Positions 1-6,129 of a stretch of DNA of 6,607 nucleotides are shown piece by piece. The DNA is from Bacteroidota bacterium (GTDB taxonomy: Bacteria > Bacteroidota > Bacteroidia > Bacteroidales > UBA10428), in assembly GCA_024640925.1 (NCBI GenBank), contig JAHEEB010000239.1:1-6607 (forward strand), read 5' to 3'. A model generated the notes under the pieces. The model had not been told where the DNA came from. It worked only from the letters and a program-made list of their open reading frames with translations, and did no database searches. Position 1 is the stretch's first letter. Each line of letters starts with the position of its first letter. A program made the translations under genes and the position numbers.

Positions 1-239
1 GAATTGGTGGTGTTATGACTGATTTGTCGGGCATGCATTATAACATGATTCGAAAATCTGACGAAAAATTTTGTATCCGAAAGGCTGTCCTTCATGCCGA
101 TTCTTTTGTTTTTGCAGGTGACAGTATAAAATTCACTACTCAAATTGGTACAGACACAACCGAACAGGGAGTCTTAATTGAATCTTATGCTCATACGAGC
201 AAAGGAAAAGCCGCTGAGTTGAAATGCTGGTTTTATTAA
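1..239 (+). CDS. C-terminal fragment of a probable hotdog-fold (FabZ/FabA-like or thioesterase-like) protein
   Basis: The frame is open to the left edge, so this is the 3' end of a longer gene. Codons from position 3 give 78 residues before the TAA at 237-239. The ATG at 15 is in frame but is probably internal, because the frame continues upstream without a stop. The pattern of a strand (FCIRKAV), then SFVFAGD, a long strand (SIKFTTQIG) and two more strands (GVLIESYAH, AAELKCWFY) resembles the last part of hotdog-fold dehydratases and thioesterases, where an arginine- or proline-rich turn ends in P-G-D before the central strands. The catalytic histidine or acidic residue would lie in the missing N-terminal half, so dehydratase and thioesterase cannot be told apart. 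A strong terminator lies 59 bases downstream, so this is the last gene of its transcript. The fold call is from pattern memory only; an unrelated small beta protein is possible. Confidence 0.5.
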   Translation, partial: IGGVMTDLSGMHYNMIRKSDEKFCIRKAVLHADSFVFAGDSIKFTTQIGTDTTEQGVLIESYAHTSKGKAAELKCWFY

Positions 240-297
240 ATCTGTTTTAATGAAGCAAAACATATACTTGCTTTTAAATTAAACGAATCATTAAGAT

Positions 298-341
298 GCT
301 CGCGCTTGTTAAAACAATAACAATCGCGAGCTGCTTTTTTT
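298..341 (+). terminator. Intrinsic terminator after the hotdog-like gene
   Basis: A seven-base GC-rich stem (GCTCGCG at 298-304 with CGCGAGC at 325-331) continues inward, after one C/T mismatch, as a five-base stem (TTGTT 306-310 with AACAA 319-323). The loop is eight bases. Seven consecutive T residues follow at 335-341. This is the textbook shape of a rho-independent terminator on the plus strand and is the most GC-rich element in the intergenic region. It separates the upstream transcript from the chemotaxis gene. Confidence 0.85.
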
Positions 342-545
342 GATTTTGCAAGCTTGCTGTAGAAAAATAAATTTATATTATCTTAGTTATGCAAGCGGTA
401 AACAATGATACAATTAAACAAGCTGTAATTAAGATACATAAAAAGCATTTCTATTAATTATACTGAGGACATATATACCTTCGGTTGGTTAACAATTATA
501 TGAGAACTTTTTACTAACTTACTTAATAATATAAAAAATACGGCC
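342..545 (+). other. AT-rich 5' leader region of the chemotaxis gene
   Basis: Together with the terminator before it, this makes a stretch of about 300 bases without a gene (240-545). No RNA gene or short coding frame with convincing features was found. It holds a perfect 10-base palindrome, GCAAGCTTGC (348-357), right after the terminator, and one weak promoter candidate (354-386). No Shine-Dalgarno sequence precedes the ATG at 546; the bases just before it are A/T-rich (about 520-541), as is usual for Bacteroidota starts. Confidence 0.5.
354..386 (+). promoter_or_regulatory. Weak candidate Bacteroidota-type promoter for the MCP gene
   Basis: TTG at 354-356 and TATCTTAG at 379-386 are 22 bases apart. 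The second element matches the Bacteroidota -7 consensus TAnnTTTG at all but one fixed base, but the spacing is longer than the usual 19-21. If used, transcription would start near 393 and leave a leader of about 150 bases. No better match was found between the terminator and the ATG, so this is offered only as the best available candidate. Confidence 0.22.
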
Positions 546-1802
546 ATGAATCCTTTTTTATTATATGCATTGTTGTTAGCAGCCTGTATTCCTTTTTATC
601 TGTTATATGTTTATATAACTGCTAAAGGATCAATCGTCTTTAAGATTTCACTTATATTTTTGCCCTCTCTGTTTATTTTATGCTATAGTTCTTTTGCTTT
701 TGCTTTATTAAGAAATTATTACCTTTTCATACCTGCGTTAATTGCCTTGTTCATGACATTTACATTTTTCGCAAGAGGAATTAGAAAACCAATTAATGAT
801 ATTGAATATAATCTGAAAGAAATTGCTCAGGGTAAACTTGAAACCGATCAAATACAGAAACTGAAAAACAGAAAAGATGAATTTGGATTAATTGTCAATA
901 ATATAGATGAAATGACTGATAAGCTGAAATTGGTCATTAATTCAATCAAGGAAGTTTCTGTAAACCTTGCCGATTATAGTAATCAATTATCAAACAGTTC
1001 GGCACAAATGTCGGATGGGGCTTCTATACAAGCTAGTTCAACAGAAGAAGTAGCCTCATCAATGCAGGAAATGACAGCGAATATTATTCAAAACACAGAG
1101 CATTCCAATAGCGCTGAAAAATTCTCATTTAAAGCTTACGAGGGTATTAAAGTCGGTATTGAATCTGCCAAGGATTCAGCGATTGCAATGAAAAGCATTG
1201 CCGAAAAAATAAGGATCATTAATGATATTGCATTTCAAACAAATATTTTAGCCTTAAATGCAGCCGTCGAAGCTGCCCGGGCAGGTGAATATGGCCGAGG
1301 CTTTGCAGTTGTTGCCGCCGAAGTTCGTAAACTTGCGGAAAGAAGTAAATTAGCCGCAGAAGAGATTGACATACTCACAAAATCAGGGCTTACAATTTCT
1401 GAAAAAGCAGATCACCAACTAACCAATATTGTTCCGGACATTGAAGCTACAGCAAATATTGTACGCGAAATAGCTTCATCAAGTTCAGAACAAAATAGTG
1501 GAGCAGAACAAATTAATATTGCTTTGCAGAATTTAAATAATGAAACACAAAAAAATGCTGCAACCAGCGAAGAAATGGCAACAAATGCAGAAGAACTTTC
1601 GGCCCAGGCAATTGAGTTAAAAAATATCCTGGAATATTTCAAAACAAATTCACATGAATCTGTTAGTTCTTCTAAAGATATATTTACCTCAAAAAAAGAA
1701 AAAGAACAAAATATAAATAGAACATTTCCAAGGCCATCTCGAAGTCCAAAGCTTGTTGCACAAGATTCTGTTCAGTCAGATGATGATTTTACCAACTTTT
1801 AA
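546..1802 (+). CDS. Methyl-accepting chemotaxis protein, three TM helices, HAMP, no periplasmic sensor domain
   Basis: This 418-residue protein is a chemoreceptor that would pass signals to a CheA-CheW array. Three hydrophobic helices lie at about 3-25, 31-55 and 57-76, with only short loops between them, so no extracytoplasmic ligand-binding domain exists. A HAMP domain follows (about 76-130), with its proline in RKPI (79-83) and the family DEFG motif at 111-114. The signalling coiled-coil hairpin runs from about 130 to 366. Its highly conserved tip spans about 226-267, including [16 protein letters not shown] at 233-248 and [18 protein letters not shown] at 250-267. Likely methylation helices are around EE167-168 and around EE342-343 and EE349-350. 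A flexible tail of about 45 residues ends in DFTNF, which fits the x-aromatic-x-x-aromatic C-terminal tether known for CheR/CheB docking. No che gene is adjacent. The signal may be sensed within the membrane or relayed by a partner; the ligand is unknown. Confidence 0.93.
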   Translation: MNPFLLYALLLAACIPFYLLYVYITAKGSIVFKISLIFLPSLFILCYSSFAFALLRNYYLFIPALIALFMTFTFFARGIRKPINDIEYNLKEIAQGKLETDQIQKLKNRKDEFGLIVNNIDEMTDKLKLVINSIKEVSVNLADYSNQLSNSSAQMSDGASIQASSTEEVASSMQEMTANIIQNTEHSNSAEKFSFKAYEGIKVGIESAKDSAIAMKSIAEKIRIINDIAFQTNILALNAAVEAARAGEYGRGFAVVAAEVRKLAERSKLAAEEIDILTKSGLTISEKADHQLTNIVPDIEATANIVREIASSSSEQNSGAEQINIALQNLNNETQKNAATSEEMATNAEELSAQAIELKNILEYFKTNSHESVSSSKDIFTSKKEKEQNINRTFPRPSRSPKLVAQDSVQSDDDFTNF

Positions 1803-1849
1803 ATCAATTTAAAGCAATCGGATATAGAATTAGTTGCAAAAGCATTAAA

Positions 1850-2278
1850 TCAAATAGGAACACTTTCCCATTTGTTTTTGTGATTCCAATATGTTTTTTT
1901 ATTATCAAGTCGCCATTCTCCTTCTTTCTTAAGAAAAACATATTGGTTCTTTAATTCGATGGCATCATTTTTAAATGTTTCGATTTCAATTCTGTTATTT
2001 TTCTTCATGATACAACTGGTAATGGTTTCAATGGTTGCATCATATTGAGGAGGATTACGTAAAGAATTGTGGCTTGAAGTTAGTTTTCTTTCTTTCGGGG
2101 TAAGATATTCTTTATAAATACTGTCTAGTTCTATTTTAGCATTTGCAAATACTTGTTTGAAGTGATCAGGATCTTCATCGTCCCTGCTTTGAAGTTTAGC
2201 ATAATTTTCCGTTTCCCACTTATTCATTTTATGAAAATAGGAAATCAGTTTTTCTTTTACTTTTTCTATCTCATCCAT
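1850..2278 (-). CDS. NTF2-fold immunity-like protein (orphan)
   Basis: This 142-residue soluble protein has no signal peptide. It has a helical N-terminal part (about 1-60) followed by a short motif PKERK (61-65), NPPQYD (75-80), a strand NRIEIE (95-100) and a closing hairpin with QYVFLKKEGEWRLDNKK (112-128) before a W-rich end. This order and the EWRLDNKK block resemble the NTF2-fold immunity proteins that neutralise polymorphic (Rhs/contact-dependent) toxins. That assignment is from memory of the family and is not proven. No toxin, Rhs core or secretion gene is in the window, so if it is an immunity gene it is an orphan or has taken another role. It begins 18 bases after the stop of the radical SAM-Nudix gene with no terminator between, which suggests one transcript. 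It converges on the MCP gene across 47 bases. Confidence 0.62.
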   Translation of the reverse strand: MDEIEKVKEKLISYFHKMNKWETENYAKLQSRDDEDPDHFKQVFANAKIELDSIYKEYLTPKERKLTSSHNSLRNPPQYDATIETITSCIMKKNNRIEIETFKNDAIELKNQYVFLKKEGEWRLDNKKTYWNHKNKWESVPI

Positions 2279-2296
2279 ATACTAAGTTCAACTAAT

Positions 2297-4312
2297 TTAT
2301 AAAGTATCATACTTCTCGAATAAACGTTCAACGGCAAAGGCCAGTATCTTGGCATGATCAAAAGCAAGGCCATTCGATTCAAGAATAAGATATTGCTCTT
2401 TGTTGCCGGAAAGTAAATATGTTGTTTCCTTTTCAACTATAGCATTCAGTGTTTCACCCTCGTTAGAAAGGACCAATTCAATATGTTCACATTTTACTTT
2501 ATTATTTAATTCATCTGCAGGTTTATCTGTTTTTTTGTATTTTATTTTAAAAAGCCTGGAATCGATGGCATCTTCGCCAAACTGTAATGAAATATTTTTT
2601 TCATCTGTCAATGCTGTAAACGAGCAGGAAACAATCCAGCCTCTTGGATCGCGTTTGGGTTCACTAAATACCTGTAGTTGAGATAAACAAACATCAAAAG
2701 TTCCTGTTTCTTCCTTAAGTTCTCGATAAGCAGCCTGTTCTACCGATTCTTGAGGCCTGACAAATCCGCCAGGCAGGGCCCAGTCATTCATAAACGGATG
2801 CTCGCCACGTCTGATAAGAATTACCGAAAGATGTTCTGCCGATAATATTTTGCCATCGACCGGCTTACCATCTTTTGAGGCAAAGACCACAATATCGGTT
2901 GCCAGAGAAGGTCTTTCATAATCCCTGATGTTATATGCTTTTAAAAATTCGATTTCCCCATCGGTGCGGGTGGGTGTTTTTTTAAACAGTTCTGATAACT
3001 CTATTTTGGAATCATCGGAATAAAAGAGAGGTATAACCCCGTTAATATAATCGGAGCCACGGTTTGTCAAGTAAATCCGGTTTTCTTTTATTTCCATTAA
3101 ACCATTTTGAGTGACAAATTCAATCTCTTTTTTGAAGTGTTCCGAAAATGAGATCCCAAACCGGTTTTGAAAAGAATTGAAATCTACAAATCCAAAGTAA
3201 AAAGCTACCGAAACCATTTTGGCAATTGATTCCTGTTCCGGTAGACGATAAATATCCTGAATGGGGAACTGATGATTTTCAATTTTTTCCCTGTATTTTG
3301 CTAACTGCTTACTTGCAGCTCCTTCGTTATAAGCCAGGTAATCTGCACCAAACGATTGTGCTCCTAAACCAATTCCCAGGTACGATGTTCCATTTATCAC
3401 CCGTTTTGTCAGGTAATCACTTGTACCATAATCATCCTTTACCTTACTGAAGGTATTTTTACCAACATTTGCGTAATAACCATTCTCATTCAAAAGATTG
3501 TATGCCAGGCGATATTGGCTTATTATCTTATACAGTGAAACACCTTCTGCTTCTTTTTCCAGTTTTGTTCCTTTGTATCGGTTCCGATAAAGAGTGATAT
3601 ATTCAGGCTTTAACGAAATGGCATAACGTATGGTGTTCTCAAAATCCTCATTGCTTTGATGTAAAAAGCCATACATCAGATCAATGTTGAATTTTGTAAA
3701 TCCTGCTTTTCTGATATTGATTACAGCTTGTTCATATATATGGGTTGTACCTTCTCGTCCCAGTTCATTTAGCAGCTTTTCAGAAATAGTCTGGATACCC
3801 ATACTAATTCTTTTATATCCCATGTTAAAAACTTCCCTTATTTTTTCAGGCTCATGAGCCGCTATTACTGGTGTTGTTTCTATACTAAAAACAACATGAT
3901 CCTGTATATTAAACGAGTTAGTAACCGCATCTGTAATTATTCTAATATTTTCCACCGACAATTTTGTCGGGGTTCCTCCGCCCATATCGAATCCAGCAAT
4001 TCTTTTACCTTTTAACACAGTTTTATACATTTCAATTTCTTTCAGCAAAAGTGAAACATATAAATTTTCTACAGCTGTGTCTGTATCCTGCAATACGGCA
4101 TATTCACAAAACCGGCACCGTACTTTACAAAAGGGTATATGAACATACAGGCTCAATTCATCTGTTTTTGACCATTCCGAAAGGAGAAAACCAGGAATTT
4201 CGGAAGAATCATTAATCCGATATTTTTTAAAAGAACCTGGAGTTAAAGGATATGCTGTATTTGCATAATGATGATACAACAAGCCACATTCAAAAATCTG
4301 CTTTACATCCAT
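2297..4312 (-). CDS. Radical SAM (HemN/HemW-like) - Nudix hydrolase fusion protein
   Basis: This 671-residue protein has two enzyme modules. The first (about 50-345) is a radical SAM domain of the oxygen-independent coproporphyrinogen oxidase superfamily: YVHIPF at 56-61, the iron-sulfur motif C62-x3-C66-x2-C69, the SAM-binding GGGTPT at 111-116, and LGIGLGAQSFG at 312-322. A HemN-type C-terminal helical/winged region follows (about 360-430). Position 71 is Tyr, so the fourth cysteine of true HemN is missing, as in HemW and ChuW/HutW relatives. The second module starts near YERPS (465-469) and carries a complete Nudix box, G516-x5-E522-x7-R530-E531-x2-E534-E535-x-G537. RDPRG (554-558) and a terminal AFDHAKIL helix (650-657) resemble NrtR-type Nudix domains, but the protein stops where their winged helix would begin. 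Substrates are unknown; haem/tetrapyrrole chemistry and a nucleotide such as ADP-ribose are inferences from the families. It is probably cytoplasmic and co-transcribed with the downstream NTF2-like gene. Confidence 0.88.
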   Translation of the reverse strand: MDVKQIFECGLLYHHYANTAYPLTPGSFKKYRINDSSEIPGFLLSEWSKTDELSLYVHIPFCKVRCRFCEYAVLQDTDTAVENLYVSLLLKEIEMYKTVLKGKRIAGFDMGGGTPTKLSVENIRIITDAVTNSFNIQDHVVFSIETTPVIAAHEPEKIREVFNMGYKRISMGIQTISEKLLNELGREGTTHIYEQAVINIRKAGFTKFNIDLMYGFLHQSNEDFENTIRYAISLKPEYITLYRNRYKGTKLEKEAEGVSLYKIISQYRLAYNLLNENGYYANVGKNTFSKVKDDYGTSDYLTKRVINGTSYLGIGLGAQSFGADYLAYNEGAASKQLAKYREKIENHQFPIQDIYRLPEQESIAKMVSVAFYFGFVDFNSFQNRFGISFSEHFKKEIEFVTQNGLMEIKENRIYLTNRGSDYINGVIPLFYSDDSKIELSELFKKTPTRTDGEIEFLKAYNIRDYERPSLATDIVVFASKDGKPVDGKILSAEHLSVILIRRGEHPFMNDWALPGGFVRPQESVEQAAYRELKEETGTFDVCLSQLQVFSEPKRDPRGWIVSCSFTALTDEKNISLQFGEDAIDSRLFKIKYKKTDKPADELNNKVKCEHIELVLSNEGETLNAIVEKETTYLLSGNKEQYLILESNGLAFDHAKILAFAVERLFEKYDTL

Positions 4313-4375
4313 TTTATTTTCACTTTTTTTAATATTCCTCTTAAGTTGCCCGAATTACAGGTAATTCAAGAGTTA

Positions 4376-4407
4376 TAAATATACAAATAAACTTCAGAAA
4401 TGGGCAA
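4376..4407 (-). promoter_or_regulatory. Candidate Bacteroidota-type promoter for the radical SAM-Nudix gene
   Basis: Read on the minus strand, TTG (4407-4405) is followed after 21 bases by TATATTTA (4383-4376), which matches TAnnTTTG at all fixed positions but the last. Transcription would begin near 4370, giving a leader of a little under 60 bases before the ATG at 4312. The bases just before the start codon are A-rich (4313-4332 on the minus strand) and lack a Shine-Dalgarno sequence. The position between the preceding stop at 4467 and this gene is right, but the match is imperfect. Confidence 0.4.
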
Positions 4408-4447
4408 AGTAGGGTGAGAATAAAGAAGGGCAATGATTCCTACCAAA

Positions 4448-4465
4448 GAGAAATTAATATTTCTC
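4448..4465 (-). terminator. Weak AT-rich hairpin directly after the DUF2695 gene
   Basis: A seven-base inverted repeat (GAGAAAT 4448-4454 with ATTTCTC 4459-4465, four-base loop) begins one base past the TAG stop of the DUF2695 gene. On the minus strand it is followed only by TTTGG, so it lacks a proper U-tract and has three G-C pairs. Position fits a transcript end; strength does not. It may instead be an mRNA 3'-end structure or chance in AT-rich DNA. Confidence 0.25.
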
Positions 4466-4466
4466 A

Positions 4467-5198
4467 CTATGAAGTAATTTTTTTCAATAGGTTTTTTAGT
4501 TCATTCATGTCTCCTCTTAACCTGCTTAGCTCTGTTCGAAAAATCAAACTCCACGATTTTTTCTTGGCAGGTTTAATCCATGTTAACGCAGGAGTCCAGT
4601 CCTTCGTCTTAAAGGTGACCATTTCAAAGTCATTTGTTTTGTCATAAATTAATTCACTTTCCGATTTGATTTTTAACCCTGTTATCGATTCCCATTCTTT
4701 TTGCCAGAAATATTTATTCTCCCAATCAGATATATCTATGTAAGGAATTAAAGTGACTTTTATGTCTTTGTTTTTTCCAAATTGGAATTCATAATTCTCC
4801 CCGGCCTTATAAAGATTCCAGGCTGAGGGTATCGATTCTATTTCAAAATCAGGTAACTTAAGCTGCTTTAATACTTCTCTTTTTGCAGGTTTCGGGGTGG
4901 TTGCCAGTTCTTGATTTTCCGGAAAAGCTTCCTCTACATTCATCAATATCTCACAGTCGCATCCTCCACCGTTTTCAATGAAAAAGTCAATATGTTTTCT
5001 GAAATCTATACCATTAGAGTTCAGAAATTCTGTGGTTAGTTTAAAATCATGGTTACAGGGTGTTTTTTGGAGTTTTTCATCTAAATAATCAAACAATTTC
5101 TGAAACAACTCTATATCAAAAGGGAGACGAAGGAAAGCCTCTTTTCCCTGTTTCTTCAGGATTTTACTGGTTTTTTTATGCGTTTTATTTTGAGCCAT
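4467..5198 (-). CDS. DUF2695-domain protein with an unrecognised C-terminal half
   Basis: This is a 243-residue soluble protein with no signal peptide or membrane segment. After a basic N-terminus rich in lysine, residues about 28-92 match the DUF2695 pattern: FDYLDEKL (36-43), C48-N-H50, TTEFLNSNG (55-63), and IENGGGCDCEILMNVEE (74-90). The C-x-H and C-x-C pairs (48/50 and 80/82) could bind a metal ion; this is inferred from residue spacing, and the family has no established function that I know. Residues about 115-243 form a second region with several strands, many tryptophans (127, 159, 165, 169, 201, 207, 216) and a closing basic helix; I do not recognise it. The ATG lies inside the 3' end of the LamG lipoprotein gene (14-base overlap, different frame), which points to translational coupling and one operon. 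The start is supported by that overlap and by the absence of a better start downstream. Confidence 0.75.
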   Translation of the reverse strand: MAQNKTHKKTSKILKKQGKEAFLRLPFDIELFQKLFDYLDEKLQKTPCNHDFKLTTEFLNSNGIDFRKHIDFFIENGGGCDCEILMNVEEAFPENQELATTPKPAKREVLKQLKLPDFEIESIPSAWNLYKAGENYEFQFGKNKDIKVTLIPYIDISDWENKYFWQKEWESITGLKIKSESELIYDKTNDFEMVTFKTKDWTPALTWIKPAKKKSWSLIFRTELSRLRGDMNELKNLLKKITS

Positions 5199-5928
5199 TA
5201 CTTGTTTCTAAACGTTTTTTTTCTGGCTTATTCTTTACGTTCTTTAATTTATTTATTTCTGCATCCGTTAAAGCCCTGTTGTATAGTCTTACATCATCAA
5301 TTATACCCTGATAATATCTATCACCAAGATATGTGTTCTGATCCCAACCGATCAATAAAGGTTCTGTATTTGTTTGAATTCCGCCTGTATATGTTTGGGT
5401 GGCCACCAGTTCTTTGTCGAGATATAACTTTGCAATAGCCCCATCATAAGTAAAAGCTATGAAATGCCAGTTATTGTCTGTGATTTTTGCAGATGAAAAA
5501 ATAACTGAGCCTATACCCTGTGCGTGATCCCAATATATTTTACCACACAATTTGTTTTGCGAGTCATTGCATATCCCATAACCAACACATGGTTCAACAG
5601 GATTAATTTTGTTAATTATTCCAGCATATTGTTTTGAGTAATCTGTTTTTATCCAAACACTCATAGTAATTTGATCTGTTATTTGCAATATTTTTGAATC
5701 AGGAATGCTTATAAAATTGCTTATTCCATCAAAATAATAAGCACTATTAGCTTTTCCGGTTCTATCAGGAGTTAAGGTTGCACCATTTACCCGGCCATTA
5801 TTTCCTTTACCACTTTCATCAGCGGCATTACCATTAAAAGGATAATATGCAACTAAACCAACATTTAGGGTATTGCAAGAAGAAACCACAATGACAACCC
5901 AACTTAATATAAAAGCTTTTGTTTTCAT
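5185..5928 (-). CDS. LamG (concanavalin A-like) domain lipoprotein
   Basis: This 247-residue protein begins with a lipoprotein signal: Lys2 and Lys4, a hydrophobic core (about 5-15), and the lipobox V15-S16-S17-C18. Mature protein would start at Cys18 and be anchored in an envelope membrane. The body (about 24-230) is a LamG/concanavalin A-like jelly-roll domain. Hallmarks are YYPFNGNAADESG (28-40), GATLTPDRTGKANSAYYFDG (49-68), a WIKT strand (92-95), DNNWHFIAFTYDG (151-163), and IDDVRLYNRALTDAEI (210-225). Such domains usually bind carbohydrate or cell-surface partners, and single-domain versions are common in Bacteroidota. Three cysteines cluster in one loop (114, 120, 128). No acidic surface-export signal follows Cys18 (the next residues are NTLN), so a periplasm-facing location is possible. 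The 17-residue basic tail after the domain reaches into the next gene and may be non-essential. An exact Bacteroidota promoter lies upstream. Ligand unknown. Confidence 0.88.
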   Translation of the reverse strand: MKTKAFILSWVVIVVSSCNTLNVGLVAYYPFNGNAADESGKGNNGRVNGATLTPDRTGKANSAYYFDGISNFISIPDSKILQITDQITMSVWIKTDYSKQYAGIINKINPVEPCVGYGICNDSQNKLCGKIYWDHAQGIGSVIFSSAKITDNNWHFIAFTYDGAIAKLYLDKELVATQTYTGGIQTNTEPLLIGWDQNTYLGDRYYQGIIDDVRLYNRALTDAEINKLKNVKNKPEKKRLETSNGSK

Positions 5929-5999
5929 ATCATTAATAATAGAATAAAAATAATTAATTTAATTTTTAAAGGTTACTCCCAAATCGAAAATTTATTTCG

Positions 6000-6029
6000 C
6001 AAAAATAACCATTGACATCGATAAATCAA
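6000..6029 (-). promoter_or_regulatory. Bacteroidota-type promoter of the LamG-DUF2695 operon
   Basis: On the minus strand, TTG (6029-6027) is followed after exactly 19 bases by TATTTTTG (6007-6000), an exact match to the -33 TTG / -7 TAnnTTTG promoter known from Bacteroidota. Transcription should start near 5993, leaving a leader of about 65 bases before the ATG at 5928. It sits in the 201-base gap between the acetyltransferase and the lipoprotein genes and faces the lipoprotein gene. This is the best single piece of evidence for the phylum. Confidence 0.75.
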
Positions 6030-6041
6030 GTTTACGTATTT

Positions 6042-6053
6042 AGAGAATTCTCT
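6042..6053. promoter_or_regulatory. 12-base perfect palindrome upstream of the LamG promoter
   Basis: AGAGAATTCTCT is a perfect inverted repeat without spacer, placed 13 bases upstream of the -33 element of the LamG-operon promoter. The position suits an activator site. It is short and AT-rich, so chance is a real alternative. Confidence 0.25.
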
Positions 6054-6129
6054 TCTATATATGCTGCATTTCTTAATGCTATAGCAAACTTGTTGGCACC
6101 TTTTTGTGAGCTTGTTAATTAAATTCAGG

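Noticed and set aside
240..545. A small RNA gene, riboswitch or tRNA in the long intergenic region
   Set aside because: No cloverleaf, conserved riboswitch core or second GC-rich structured element was seen apart from the terminator.
1412..1642. Open frame of 76 codons on the minus strand inside the chemoreceptor gene
   Set aside because: It lies wholly opposite a strongly conserved signalling domain and its translation shows no family resemblance; it is a shadow of the real frame.
1803..1849. Possible bidirectional terminator between the converging MCP and NTF2-like genes
   Set aside because: Only a four-base GCAA/TTGC pairing (1814-1817 with 1834-1837) around a 16-base loop and no T-tract on either side; too weak to call.
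2400..4215. Three plus-strand open frames opposite the radical SAM-Nudix gene (2400-2681, 3226-3450, 3964-4215)
   Set aside because: The minus-strand protein has clear catalytic motifs throughout these stretches; the plus-strand translations have none.
4414..5438. Plus-strand open frames opposite the DUF2695 and LamG genes (4414-4647, 5060-5311, 5178-5438)
   Set aside because: The hydrophobic, Phe-rich translations are the usual antisense image of lysine- and glutamate-rich coding DNA; the minus-strand proteins fit known domains.
6066..6079. GCATT-TCTT-AATGC hairpin downstream of the acetyltransferase gene as a terminator
   Set aside because: Five-base stem with no T-tract after it on the minus strand and about 50 bases past the stop; likely chance in AT-rich DNA.
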